Shown piece after piece: positions 41,767-50,820 of a DNA stretch of 64,000 nucleotides. Source of the stretch: an uncultured Tenacibaculum sp. (GTDB lineage Bacteria; Bacteroidota; Bacteroidia; Flavobacteriales; Flavobacteriaceae); NCBI GenBank assembly GCA_947497895.1, contig CANMIL010000003.1, positions 496,001 to 560,000 of the forward strand, given 5' to 3'. A model generated the notes under the pieces. The model was not told where the DNA came from. It worked only from the letters and a program-made list of their open reading frames with translations, and did no database searches. Position numbers and translations under genes: made by a program. The stretch's first letter is position 1. Each line of letters begins with the position of its first letter.

Positions 41767-42327
41767 GTGAGTAAAAGAATAAGTTTTTTCAAAGAGGCCG
41801 TAAAAAATTATAAAACATCAGGAACATTAGTTCCAAGTTCAAGGTTTTTGGCAAACAAAATGCTCAGTAATATTAATTTTTCGGAATCGCGTGTTATTGT
41901 AGAATTAGGGCCTGGAAACGGAGCTATCACCAAAAACATCCTTGAAAAACTTCACCCTGAAGCAGTATTGATTTGTTTCGAAATCAATGATGTTTTTTAT
42001 GAAGAAATTAAAGAAATTGAGCATCCGCAGCTTGTTGTCCTGAAAGAATCAGCTGAAAATATTACGAATGAAATCGAAAAATTAGGTTTCCAAAATGCCG
42101 ATGCCATTGTTTCAAGTTTGCCTTTAACCATTATCCCAAAACACATTTCAAGTAAAATACTGACTAACAGCCACTCATCATTAAGAAAAAATGGGGTATT
42201 CATACAGTATCAATATTCCTTATCATACCTAAAGAAATTAAAGAAAGTTTTTGGTGAAAACATCACTTTAAACTTCGAAACATTAAATTTTCCTCCTGCT
42301 TTTATTTACAAATGTCTTAAAAAATAG
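41767..42327 (+). CDS. SAM-dependent methyltransferase (phospholipid/rRNA-methylase-like)
   Basis: The 186-residue protein contains the SAM-binding motif VELGPGNGAITKNIL, preceded by VPSSRFLANKM, and later VSSLPLT. This resembles the phosphatidylethanolamine N-methyltransferase (PmtA)/KsgA-like branch. The longest frame begins at a TTG (41737) only 8 bp from the divergent comF start; the GTG at 41767 (VSKRISFFKEA) gives a better N-terminus, though the true start is uncertain. Substrate is unknown; lipid methylation is a guess from motif similarity. Confidence 0.75.
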   Translation: MSKRISFFKEAVKNYKTSGTLVPSSRFLANKMLSNINFSESRVIVELGPGNGAITKNILEKLHPEAVLICFEINDVFYEEIKEIEHPQLVVLKESAENITNEIEKLGFQNADAIVSSLPLTIIPKHISSKILTNSHSSLRKNGVFIQYQYSLSYLKKLKKVFGENITLNFETLNFPPAFIYKCLKK

Positions 42328-42377
42328 TATTTTAGCATAGATCTTATTAGTTTTGTCCATTGTAATTCCCCCTTAAG

Positions 42378-43259
42378 ATGGTTGCCAAAAATTTGAAAAA
42401 TAAAGGATTAATAGCCTTCTTACTCTTACTCGTTATTTTCATCGGTCTTCTGGCCTACCAGAATTCTAGAGACTTCACGATGCTAAAAGATTCTTTCGAC
42501 ACTGAAAAGCAAGAACTAGAAAACGAGCTGCAACAAGTAATCGAGGAATATCAAAGCATTAACTATGAAAATCATGAATTTTCAGGTAAAATTAAGGATC
42601 AACTTGGAAAAGCCATATCTTTGCGCGATACGATCCAAGGCTTAAAAGTTTCAAACTTCAACCTTTTACGTGTATACAGAAAACGTATTTCTAATTTAGA
42701 AAAGGAGAACAAGGAACTATTAAACAAATTAGATTCTCTAAGCAAAATCAACAAAACTCTATTTATTGAGAACGATAGTGTCAAAGGAATTTTAAGTGAA
42801 ACCGAACAACTAAACTCAAAACTTTACAGTAGCAATAAAGCTTTAGAAAGAAAAATTGAAACGGCAACAGCCCTTGAAGTTTCAGCTATTGATTTCAGTG
42901 CCATGAAAAAGAAAAACAGTGGTAAGTTAACTACTACGTATAGATCATGGAAAACTGATGCCTTTCGAGTGAAGTTTGATTTACTCGAAAATAAAGTTAT
43001 TGACAAAGGTATCATTCCAATTCACATTCAATTGGTTAACCCAAAGAATGAGGTAATTTATGTGAAAGGAAGAACTCGTTTAAAAAATGGAAAACGAATT
43101 ATATACAGCAGTTCTTTAAAAGCAAACTACTTTAACAACAGACTAGCTGTTATGTCGTTAATCGATGTGGATAAAGAAAAAATTGAAAAAGGAAATTATA
43201 AGGCTAAAATCTATGTAAATGGAAAATACATAAAAGAATCAATTATAAAACTAAAATAA
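42378..43259 (+). CDS. Coiled-coil membrane protein, tandem paralogue 1
   Basis: The 293-residue product has one N-terminal transmembrane segment (residues 11-26) and a long periplasmic coiled coil (about 35-160, with regular Leu/Glu/Lys heptads). A C-terminal globular part of about 125 residues contains SGKLTTTYRSWKTDAFRVKFDLLEN and a beta-rich tail. It shares layout and many residues with the next gene, so the pair arose by tandem duplication. A C-tract (CCCCCTTAAG) lies directly before the ATG. The family is unknown to me; an envelope structural or chaperone-like role would fit the shape only. Confidence 0.75.
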   Translation: MVAKNLKNKGLIAFLLLLVIFIGLLAYQNSRDFTMLKDSFDTEKQELENELQQVIEEYQSINYENHEFSGKIKDQLGKAISLRDTIQGLKVSNFNLLRVYRKRISNLEKENKELLNKLDSLSKINKTLFIENDSVKGILSETEQLNSKLYSSNKALERKIETATALEVSAIDFSAMKKKNSGKLTTTYRSWKTDAFRVKFDLLENKVIDKGIIPIHIQLVNPKNEVIYVKGRTRLKNGKRIIYSSSLKANYFNNRLAVMSLIDVDKEKIEKGNYKAKIYVNGKYIKESIIKLK

Positions 43260-43286
43260 CAACCCCTCAAAATCCCCTTAACTATA

Positions 43287-44165
43287 ATGAAAGCAAACAC
43301 TACAAAAAATGCGGTTCTAATAATTCTTTCGTTCGCTATTTTATTCTTAATCCTTTACAACTTGAAAGTTTCAAGCGAAATTAAAGACCTTCAAGGTGTT
43401 TTTAAACAAGAAAAGAAAGATTTAAAGAATGCCTTGGACGAAATGATTAAAGACTACACTGATGTTGTAATTAGAAAAAAGAGTCTTTCGAAAAGACTAA
43501 GAATTGAAGTTCAAAAAATGAAGGATCTGCGAGATTCAGTGGCAAAACTAGAAGGAAACAATTATAATTTAATTAGAAAGTATCGAAGTAAAATAGCCAG
43601 TCTTGAAAGAGAAAACAGACGTTTATTTATTAAAATTGATTCGCTAAATACGGCCAATCAAGCTTTAGCTCAAGAAAACGTAATTACCAATGAAATTCTT
43701 ACACAGAAAGAAACGGTAAATAACGAATTAATTGAGAAAAATAAAGAATTAGAAGCAAAGGTTGCTGTTGCTTCAAAAATTGAAATTAGCCCTGTAAAAG
43801 TAATTGCCATGAAAGAACGAAGTAGTGGTAAACTTACCAGTACTTCTCGATCGAGTAGAACAGATGCTTTTAAAGTAAATTTTGACTTACTAGAAAATGT
43901 ATTAACTACAGCTGGAAAGAAAAAAGTATACATTCAAATTATCGATGATAAAAAGAATGTTATCACTCCTAAAGGGAAAACTAGTTTAAACAATGGTGCT
44001 AGAATTCAATATAGTGATTCCTTGTTGGTTAATTATGATAACACAAGATTAAGCTTAGTTTCTTTTATCTTGGTAAATCGTGATGAAATATTTAAAGGAA
44101 AATACACGATAAGTGCCTTTGTTGAAGGTGAGTATTCTGGTAATTCATCAGTTAGCTTGCGATAA
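43287..44165 (+). CDS. Coiled-coil membrane protein, tandem paralogue 2
   Basis: The 292-residue protein repeats its neighbour's design. An N-terminal transmembrane segment (residues 10-26) is followed by a coiled coil to about residue 165, then a C-terminal domain with SGKLTSTSRSSRTDAFKVNFDLLEN. The C-terminal domains are the best conserved part, the coiled coils only in pattern. The gene starts 27 bp after its paralogue and also has a CCCC tract just upstream of the ATG. The two products could form a hetero-oligomer through their coiled coils. A terminator follows at 44236. Confidence 0.75.
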   Translation: MKANTTKNAVLIILSFAILFLILYNLKVSSEIKDLQGVFKQEKKDLKNALDEMIKDYTDVVIRKKSLSKRLRIEVQKMKDLRDSVAKLEGNNYNLIRKYRSKIASLERENRRLFIKIDSLNTANQALAQENVITNEILTQKETVNNELIEKNKELEAKVAVASKIEISPVKVIAMKERSSGKLTSTSRSSRTDAFKVNFDLLENVLTTAGKKKVYIQIIDDKKNVITPKGKTSLNNGARIQYSDSLLVNYDNTRLSLVSFILVNRDEIFKGKYTISAFVEGEYSGNSSVSLR

Positions 44166-44235
44166 AACAATATAACATATTGTAAGAAAAACACATAGCA
44201 AACACTTATTTCATTAAATAACTGTTACAAAAAAC

Positions 44236-44268
44236 AAAAGTGGAGGTTAAAAATCTTCACTTTTTTTT
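44236..44268 (+). terminator. Intrinsic terminator of the coiled-coil gene pair
   Basis: A 13-bp stem with two G:T pairs (AAAAGTGGAGGTT with AATCTTCACTTTT) and a run of T. Confidence 0.82.
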
Positions 44269-44299
44269 ATGTTATTAACCATAGTTTAAAAGCTTCTGT

Positions 44300-44307
44300 T
44301 ATTTTTG
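44300..44307 (+). promoter_or_regulatory. Bacteroidota -7 box (TATTTTTG) for glyQS
   Basis: An exact match ending 4 nt before the ATG at 44312, which predicts a leaderless mRNA. Confidence 0.68.
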
Positions 44308-44311
44308 CAAA

Positions 44312-45853
44312 ATGGCAAAACAAGAAGATTTATTTAAAAAAGTAATTTCGCACGCAAAAGAATATGGTTATATCTTTCAATCTTCTGAAATTTATGACGG
44401 ACTGAGTGCGGTATATGATTACGCTCAAAATGGAGCTGAGCTTAAGAAAAATATTAGAGACTACTGGTGGAAAGCCATGGTTCAAATGCATGAAAACATT
44501 GTAGGTATTGATGCCTCAATTCTTATGCACCCAACTACTTGGAAAGCTTCAGGCCACGTTGATGCCTTTAATGATCCTCTTATTGACAATAAGGACAGTA
44601 AAAAAAGATATCGTGCCGATGTTTTAGTGGAAGACTACTGTGCTAAGATTGAAACAAAGATTGAGAAGGAAGTAAAAAAAGCGCAAAAGCGTTTTGGAGA
44701 TGCATTCAATAAAGAAGAGTTTGTATCTACAAATCCTCGTGTTCTTGGTTATCAAGAGAAAATTAACACCATATTAGGGAGATTAGCAAAATCATTAGAA
44801 AATGAAGATTTAGCTGATGTAAAATTATTAATTGAAGAACTTGAAATTGCTGATCCTTTAACTGGAAGTAAAAATTGGACTGATGTTAAGCAGTTTAACC
44901 TCATGTTTGGAACTCAATTAGGAGCATCTGCTGATAGTTCAATGCAAGTTTATCTACGTCCTGAAACCGCTCAAGGTATTTTCGTGAACTTTTTAAATGT
45001 TCAGAAAACGGGTCGTATGAAAATTCCTTTTGGAATTGCTCAAACGGGTAAAGCATTTAGAAACGAGATTGTGGCGCGTCAATTCATTTTTAGAATGAGA
45101 GAGTTCGAGCAAATGGAGATGCAATTCTTTGTAAAACCAGGAACTCAAAAGGAATGGTATGAAAAATGGAAAGAAACTCGTTTAAAATGGCATTTATCAC
45201 TTGGAATGGGTAAAGATAACTATCGTTTCCATGACCATGAAAAGTTAGCACACTATGCTGATGCAGCTGCTGATATTGAATTTAGATTCCCGTTTGGATT
45301 TAAAGAATTAGAAGGAATTCATTCAAGAACCGACTTCGATTTGAAAGCACATGAAGAATTTTCTGGTAAAAAACTTCAGTATTTTGATAACGAAGAAAAT
45401 AAAAGCTATGTTCCTTACGTAGTTGAAACGTCTATTGGTTTAGACAGAATGTTTTTAGCTGTTTTCGCTAATTCACTTAAAGAGGAAGATTTAGGAGAAG
45501 GAAAATCACGTGTTGTACTTAAATTACCTGCGGTTTTAGCTCCAACAAAAGTCGCTGTATTCCCTCTTGTAAACAACTCTGGATTACCTGAATTAGCAAG
45601 AAAAATCGTAGACGATCTAAAATGGGATTTTAATGTACTTTATGAAGATAAAGACTCTGTAGGGAAAAGATACCGTCGTCAAGATGCTGCAGGAACGCCT
45701 TTCTGTATCACTGTTGATCACGATACATTAGAAGACAATACGGTTACCATACGTCATAGAGATACCATGGAACAAAAACGTGTTAAAATAGACGGTTTAA
45801 GAGCGATTATTAAAGAAGAAGTAGATGTACGTACTTGGCTTCAAAAAATGTAA
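44312..45853 (+). CDS. glyQS: Glycine--tRNA ligase (dimeric, GlyQS type)
   Basis: GlyRS charges tRNA-Gly. The 513-residue enzyme is the single-chain alpha2 type. The N-terminus (KVISHAKEYGYIFQSSEIYDGL) and class II motifs are clear: motif 1 region at YLRPETAQGIFVNF, motif 2 at GKAFRNEIVARQFIFRMREFEQMEMQ, and motif 3 around VVETSIGLDRMFLAVF. A C-terminal HGTP anticodon-binding domain follows. The -7 promoter box ends 4 nt before the start codon, so the mRNA is probably leaderless. It is a single-gene unit. Confidence 0.97.
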   Translation: MAKQEDLFKKVISHAKEYGYIFQSSEIYDGLSAVYDYAQNGAELKKNIRDYWWKAMVQMHENIVGIDASILMHPTTWKASGHVDAFNDPLIDNKDSKKRYRADVLVEDYCAKIETKIEKEVKKAQKRFGDAFNKEEFVSTNPRVLGYQEKINTILGRLAKSLENEDLADVKLLIEELEIADPLTGSKNWTDVKQFNLMFGTQLGASADSSMQVYLRPETAQGIFVNFLNVQKTGRMKIPFGIAQTGKAFRNEIVARQFIFRMREFEQMEMQFFVKPGTQKEWYEKWKETRLKWHLSLGMGKDNYRFHDHEKLAHYADAAADIEFRFPFGFKELEGIHSRTDFDLKAHEEFSGKKLQYFDNEENKSYVPYVVETSIGLDRMFLAVFANSLKEEDLGEGKSRVVLKLPAVLAPTKVAVFPLVNNSGLPELARKIVDDLKWDFNVLYEDKDSVGKRYRRQDAAGTPFCITVDHDTLEDNTVTIRHRDTMEQKRVKIDGLRAIIKEEVDVRTWLQKM

Positions 45854-45877
45854 TAAAACCTCTTTAAAACAAACATT

Positions 45878-45909
45878 AAAGCCTATCTGGAAACAGGTAG
45901 GTTTTTTTT
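45878..45909 (+). terminator. Intrinsic terminator of glyQS
   Basis: The stem GCCTATCTG/CAGGTAGGT (with G:T pairs) has a GAAA loop and is followed by a run of T. Confidence 0.85.
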
Positions 45910-45945
45910 ATGATATCGATTATTCTAATTTTTTAATTAAAACAC

Positions 45946-45953
45946 TAATTTTG
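45946..45953 (+). promoter_or_regulatory. Bacteroidota -7 box (TAATTTTG) for the small membrane protein gene
   Basis: An exact TAnnTTTG match 28 bp before the ATG at 45982. Confidence 0.55.
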
Positions 45954-45981
45954 CAACTTCAACGCATAATTATAACTTAAA

Positions 45982-46203
45982 ATGAAGTTGATTAAAATAT
46001 TATTTGCAATATTCTTAATTTGGATGATTACTGGAGCTATTTTATTAAACATGGAACATCCAAAAGCAGAAGTTGTCATGGGATTAGGTGTCTTTTTTAT
46101 GGCGTTTGTGTTAATGCCTGTTTTTATTTATCATCGATATAAAGATGGTAAGTACAAAAAATACATACTAGATTCTGATAAAAACAAAAAGGTCGAAGAA
46201 TAA
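45982..46203 (+). CDS. Small two-helix membrane protein
   Basis: The 73-residue product has two hydrophobic segments (about residues 4-21 and 31-50) and a charged C-terminal tail ending in KKVEE. No known domain is recognised. It has its own -7 box, and its last codons form the left arm of a terminator hairpin, so the reading frame and the transcription end overlap. It is convergent with the SGNH-lipoprotein gene. Confidence 0.65.
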   Translation: MKLIKILFAIFLIWMITGAILLNMEHPKAEVVMGLGVFFMAFVLMPVFIYHRYKDGKYKKYILDSDKNKKVEE

Positions 46204-46218
46204 TCTTCGACCTTTTTT
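46186..46218. terminator. Bidirectional terminator overlapping a coding 3' end
   Basis: The 14-bp arms AAAAAGGTCGAAGA/TCTTCGACCTTTTT flank 4 nt that include the TAA stop of the small membrane protein gene. T-runs are present on both strands, so it also serves the minus-strand SGNH gene ending at 46238. Confidence 0.9.
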
Positions 46219-46237
46219 ATATAATTTATTCAAATTA

Positions 46238-47782
46238 CTATTCCAATGTTGGAGAGTAATTTGTTGGATAATCCGCAGCTTTTGCTAATCCGTCGGTAGC
46301 ATCACCGAAATTAGATCCGTAAGTCGTATCAATAGCTTTTAAAATGGTATTCGCCATTAATGCATACCCTCTACCTGTTAAGTGAATTCCGTCTAAACTT
46401 ACTAAACCACCAAAAACAAGGCTTGCATTAGTTGTAAATTCATCAAATACAATTCCTGTAGTCGAAGCTTGCTCTAAAAGCGCCTTAAAATCAGCAACAG
46501 CTAATCCTTTTGCACCAGCAACAGTAGTAATCGTAGCATTATAAGCATCAGTAGCTGTCTTAACTTTTGCAATTTCATCAGCGGTCATCACCCATTGATC
46601 TGATAATGGAACAGAAACACCGTTAATCATTTGAGGATTACCTCCTACAGTTGTTCCAATAAAAGCCGAACCAGGTAATACGATTAAATCATTAGCAGTC
46701 GTTTGTCTTAAACTCAATAACTGAGGATTAATTGCTGTTAAATCTGTTAATGCTTCATCAATAATTACCACAGCGTTTTGACCTTCAGCAAATGTAATTG
46801 TACGCTTTGCAATTTCAGCATCTGCCATTTCCTGTGTCATAGGCGTGTTTGCTACTAAATACGCAAATGCTTGTTGTATTCCTGCGTTATATGCAGCATA
46901 TCCTTGGTTAACAGCTGTTGCAGTAGCTGCATCCATAGGTACTGCGTTATAGGGTACAGTTGTAAAATAAGGCAATGATGTAATATAAGGAACTGTTGCT
47001 ACAACTCCTTTTGCTCCATTTGCAGTTAATGCGTCAACAAGTCCTGAGAATGTTTGAGCAAATACATTTGGATCTGTAATATCCGTTGGTCCATAGGTTG
47101 TAGGATCTAAATTTCCCGTCTGATCTTCACCAGCTCCTCCTGCAATTGCATAACCTAACACATCATTCCCTCCAATTTCAGAAAGCGTAAAAAATGTTGG
47201 TTGTTTAGAAACAGCTTCTGCAATCACTGTTGACTGCGTTGGAGACATTCTTACAAAGTAAGGATTTGCCGTACCATTTGCCAAACCTGCTAAAGAACCA
47301 TATCCAGGAGCTACAAAGTGAAAACTCTTTGCTCCAGGGACACCGTAATTATGAAAATCAGGAGCTCCAGTAGCTGGCACTCCAACTTGTGTTGTTGGTG
47401 TTTTATCAAGCCTTGCTGGTCCAGCACCATTAAAATAAAATCTAGGTTCTTGAACCACTGTAGTACCACTAATTAAACCTCCAATATTATCAGACATTAA
47501 TGGTTGATTAAAAGTACCACCATTAGACATAGAAAACTTTCCAGATAAGATATTTGGAAAAGAGTTCTCTTGTCCTTTTATAAACATTGCTCCATCAGTG
47601 AAACCTGCTGTAAAAGAAGCTCCAACTGAAATATATTTCGAAAAGTCAGCACTTCCTGCGTCTAAAGCAACATTCGGAACTACTGGACCTTGAATTTCTG
47701 CCAATTCATTATTGACATCACAGGCGGTTAACGCTACCGCTAAACCTAAAACCCATCCTATATTTTTTTTCATCATCATCAC
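46238..47782 (-). CDS. SGNH/GDSL-hydrolase-like outer-membrane lipoprotein
   Basis: The 514-residue lipoprotein (signal ending LTAC, Cys21) contains the SGNH blocks. Block I is VGASFTAGFTDG near residue 53 (Ser nucleophile), block III is IGGNDVLG near 200, and block V is LDGIHLTGRGY near 462 (Asp and His). The start is one of four consecutive ATG codons. It begins 4 bp after the stop of a TonB-dependent receptor on the same strand, the place often held by a SusD lipoprotein. An esterase or lipase acting on the receptor's substrate is a plausible inference. Confidence 0.87.
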   Translation of the reverse strand: MMMMKKNIGWVLGLAVALTACDVNNELAEIQGPVVPNVALDAGSADFSKYISVGASFTAGFTDGAMFIKGQENSFPNILSGKFSMSNGGTFNQPLMSDNIGGLISGTTVVQEPRFYFNGAGPARLDKTPTTQVGVPATGAPDFHNYGVPGAKSFHFVAPGYGSLAGLANGTANPYFVRMSPTQSTVIAEAVSKQPTFFTLSEIGGNDVLGYAIAGGAGEDQTGNLDPTTYGPTDITDPNVFAQTFSGLVDALTANGAKGVVATVPYITSLPYFTTVPYNAVPMDAATATAVNQGYAAYNAGIQQAFAYLVANTPMTQEMADAEIAKRTITFAEGQNAVVIIDEALTDLTAINPQLLSLRQTTANDLIVLPGSAFIGTTVGGNPQMINGVSVPLSDQWVMTADEIAKVKTATDAYNATITTVAGAKGLAVADFKALLEQASTTGIVFDEFTTNASLVFGGLVSLDGIHLTGRGYALMANTILKAIDTTYGSNFGDATDGLAKAADYPTNYSPTLE

Positions 47783-47786
47783 GTTT

Positions 47787-50498
47787 TTAGTTATTAATAG
47801 TCCAAGAAATAAAATACTGTGAACCTATTGCTCCAACTCCAGGAGCACTTAAATACTCTTGTCCTGTTAAATTGGCTCCACCTAACTTAAATACAGATTT
47901 CCACTTAGGAACTCTATAGTTTACCTGAGCATCTAATACTGTTCTTGAATCGATAACAGCATCTAAGAACGTAGATTCCCATAAGTACTCATCCTGCCAT
48001 CTAACATTTACGTTAAATCCGAAGTTTTCAAACAAGTTTGTTTTTCCGAACTGGAACTTCACTTTGTGCTCAGGAGTGTTAAATCCAGCCTCAAAATCAG
48101 GATCAGAAGCTTGATCAAACTCAAATTTTGCATAGGTATAATTCAGACCTACGTTAAATCCGTTGAATACTTTTGTATTTAATCCGATAGTAGCTCCATA
48201 TGAACTAATATCAGCGGCAGAGTTTGTGTACGTCGAGAATACTCTTGTATCTCCATTTGCTAAAGCAAGTAAAGCGTCAGTATTTCCAACAGTTCCGTAT
48301 AATGGTACTAATACATTTTCATTCGCGATAAAATCTTCGTATTGGTTATAATAAACACTTAAGTCAATACTTAATTTTTGGTCAGATACAGGAACTACTC
48401 CACGATATCCAACTTCATAAGCTGTAACTTTTTCTGGCTTTACTAAATCAACAACTGCTTTTGTTGGAGCTCCCGCTAAAACAGAAGCTAAAGAAAATGA
48501 ATTTTCATAAGCACTTCTACCAACAATTGTTCCTTGTGCATTTCCAGTTAAAGCTTGACCAGCAGTACTAAGGTTTATTGGAGTTGTAACATATCTATCT
48601 AAGTTATCAGGAGCAGATCCTACTAAGAATGCTCTACCAGCGTTTAAACCAATGTATTGATCTTGCGTTGTAGGGTTTCTAAATCCTGTTTGGAAAGAAG
48701 CTCTGAAGTTATGATCTCTTGTTTCACCAGCCGCATAAGCTACCGAAATTCTAGGTGAGAAATTACCATCAAAGTTTTGCGCTTTATCATAACGGATAGA
48801 TCCTGTTAATTTTAAACGATCATCCATTAATTTCTTTTGAATTTGAGAATATACTCCGTACTCATCATAATCAATTGGACCATCAAAATCAGTAAATATT
48901 GTTCCTTGTGAATTTAAAACATATTGACGGTAAGAACCTCCAAATTGAACTTCAGCCCAATCGATGTAGTCTCTTAAATTTAAATTAGCATCAACATGGT
49001 ATAATTTCGTGTTATCAATAAACTTAGCTCCTGTTTCAAGATTACCATCAGCGATTACTTCGTCAAAAGCTGCTTGGAATTCAGGAGTTCCAGGAATAAG
49101 TCTACCCGTATCGGCAACTCTTCTTGCTTCCACATGAGAACCAGTCATTAAATAAGCCCCAGCATATTGTGTAAACCAGTCTGTATCCGATTTCCACTTT
49201 CTGTTAACATTGATCGCTGCGAAACGAGTATCATAAGAATCACCAGCATCTTCAGCAGTAACATATCCTCTCACGAAGAAGTTTTTACCTCTTGCCTCAA
49301 GTTTATGCTGTTGCATAAAGAAGTTTTGAATACTATATCTGTTTGTTCCTTGATATATTGTATTTCCAACACCGATTTTGGTATCATAAATTAATTCCAA
49401 ACGGTCGTTACCCCAAGGTCTGTAGTGTAAAGCTCCACCGAACTTAACACTTCTTGCGTCATAGTTCATTAAGTCAACTTCATTATACCCTGTTCTACTT
49501 ACTGTTCCAATAGCTCCACCTAAATTCGTAGATACCTCATCACCATAAACGTTTAATCCGTCATAGTCATTATTAGATCTATCTCCAGGAATATGTGTTC
49601 CTAGATCTCCATTGGTATTTCTGTAATCTGTAGCATACCACTCCGTTCCTTGTAAGAAAGAGAAAGAAGCTTTTGCTGCAAATTTATCATCAAAAGCATG
49701 TGCCATTCTGATTCCAACATCATAGAAAGCGTTATCACCTGCTGCTTCCTGACTTGTAATTCCTGTTTTAACCACCGTACTAATCCCTTGGTGATCAAAA
49801 GGATTCTTACTTGTCATAAACATAATACCATTAAAGGCATTTGCTCCGTATAATGCAGAAGAAGCTCCAGGTAGTAATTCAACACTCTGAACATCTAATT
49901 CAGACAACCCTAATAAGTTACCAATTGCGAAGTTTAATGCCGGAGATGAATTGTCCATTCCATCAACTAACTGTAAAAACCTGGTGTTCGCAAAAGTTGC
50001 GAAACCACGTGTATTTACAGATTTAAACGTTAAACTGTTTGCATTGATATCAACACCTTTAAGATTTTCTAAACCATCATAGAATGAAGGAGAAGAGGTA
50101 TTTCTTATCTCTCTAACATCCATTCTTTCTACAGTCACCGGAGATTCCATAATACGTTCAGGAGTTCTTGATGCAGAAACTACTACCTCATCCAAAGCAG
50201 TATCGTTTTCTGATAAACTCACTTCAACATTTTGATTGTTTGAAGTTATCTCAACTGATTTGGTTTGATAACCAATTAAAGAAACTTCAATTGTAAAAGG
50301 AGGGGTGTCTGTCACAGTTAATGTAAATTTCCCATCGAAATCTGTAGTTGTACCCACAGCTTTCCTTGAAACTTTGATATTAGCTCCTGGAAGGGGGCCT
50401 CCCAGTGTTGCGTCATTCACAGTACCTGTAATTGTCGTTTGCGAAAACATCCAACTACTGCACAATGCAAATGCAACTAGTAATAATCTATTCATCAT
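47787..50498 (-). CDS. TonB-dependent outer-membrane receptor, paralogue of the one at 14.7 kb
   Basis: The 903-residue protein has a signal peptide (cut after FSQ), a CarboxypepD_reg-like domain (TITGTVNDATLGGPLPGANI, residues 21-95), a plug (ESPVTVERMDVRE... to LPGASSALYGANAFNGIM) and a beta barrel. The C-terminus ISWTINN is nearly identical to the paralogue. Long stretches of the plug and barrel are the same in both, so duplication from a common ancestor is clear. It heads an operon with an SGNH lipoprotein 4 bp downstream. A TATTTTG-like box lies at about 50533-50540 on this strand. The ligand may be a lipid or ester, judged only from the partner. Confidence 0.93.
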   Translation of the reverse strand: MMNRLLLVAFALCSSWMFSQTTITGTVNDATLGGPLPGANIKVSRKAVGTTTDFDGKFTLTVTDTPPFTIEVSLIGYQTKSVEITSNNQNVEVSLSENDTALDEVVVSASRTPERIMESPVTVERMDVREIRNTSSPSFYDGLENLKGVDINANSLTFKSVNTRGFATFANTRFLQLVDGMDNSSPALNFAIGNLLGLSELDVQSVELLPGASSALYGANAFNGIMFMTSKNPFDHQGISTVVKTGITSQEAAGDNAFYDVGIRMAHAFDDKFAAKASFSFLQGTEWYATDYRNTNGDLGTHIPGDRSNNDYDGLNVYGDEVSTNLGGAIGTVSRTGYNEVDLMNYDARSVKFGGALHYRPWGNDRLELIYDTKIGVGNTIYQGTNRYSIQNFFMQQHKLEARGKNFFVRGYVTAEDAGDSYDTRFAAINVNRKWKSDTDWFTQYAGAYLMTGSHVEARRVADTGRLIPGTPEFQAAFDEVIADGNLETGAKFIDNTKLYHVDANLNLRDYIDWAEVQFGGSYRQYVLNSQGTIFTDFDGPIDYDEYGVYSQIQKKLMDDRLKLTGSIRYDKAQNFDGNFSPRISVAYAAGETRDHNFRASFQTGFRNPTTQDQYIGLNAGRAFLVGSAPDNLDRYVTTPINLSTAGQALTGNAQGTIVGRSAYENSFSLASVLAGAPTKAVVDLVKPEKVTAYEVGYRGVVPVSDQKLSIDLSVYYNQYEDFIANENVLVPLYGTVGNTDALLALANGDTRVFSTYTNSAADISSYGATIGLNTKVFNGFNVGLNYTYAKFEFDQASDPDFEAGFNTPEHKVKFQFGKTNLFENFGFNVNVRWQDEYLWESTFLDAVIDSRTVLDAQVNYRVPKWKSVFKLGGANLTGQEYLSAPGVGAIGSQYFISWTINN

Positions 50499-50820
50499 AA
50501 TAAATTGTGTAAAATAATTTGTTAACTAAACGCAAAATACGATTTTTTTTGATTTTCTAATTATTTGTGTTAAATTTTATTAAAACCTTCATATTTTACT
50601 GTTCGTTGACCAAAAAATTAACACAACTTCATTAAATCCCTTGAACTCAATGAAAAATTCGTAATCTCAAGGAAATAATTCAAAATCAAAAACTACTTTT
50701 AACCTTTTCGGTTTTTCTCGATAACGTAAAAAGATGAAATGCTTTCTTTTCGTTTTATTGAAAATACCGTTTCAAAATGTGTATTACAAATTGTACATTT
50801 GTAAAAATTTATATTGTAAA
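50499..50820. other. 322-bp divergent promoter region between the receptor and ribF
   Basis: The left part holds the promoter of the minus-strand receptor (TATTTTGCG-like box near 50535). The right part holds the ribF promoter box (TACATTTG, 50794-50801). An open frame in the ribF phase begins at 50734, upstream of that box, and is probably not transcribed. No other structure was seen. Confidence 0.55.
50794..50801 (+). promoter_or_regulatory. Bacteroidota -7 box (TACATTTG) for ribF; fixes the start codon
   Basis: The exact TAnnTTTG match lies inside the longest open frame and 19 bp before the TTG at 50821, which argues against the ATG at 50734. Confidence 0.65.

Noticed and set aside
50734..50820. 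Upstream extension of ribF
   Set aside because: The -7 promoter box lies inside it and the family N-terminus begins later; treated as untranslated.
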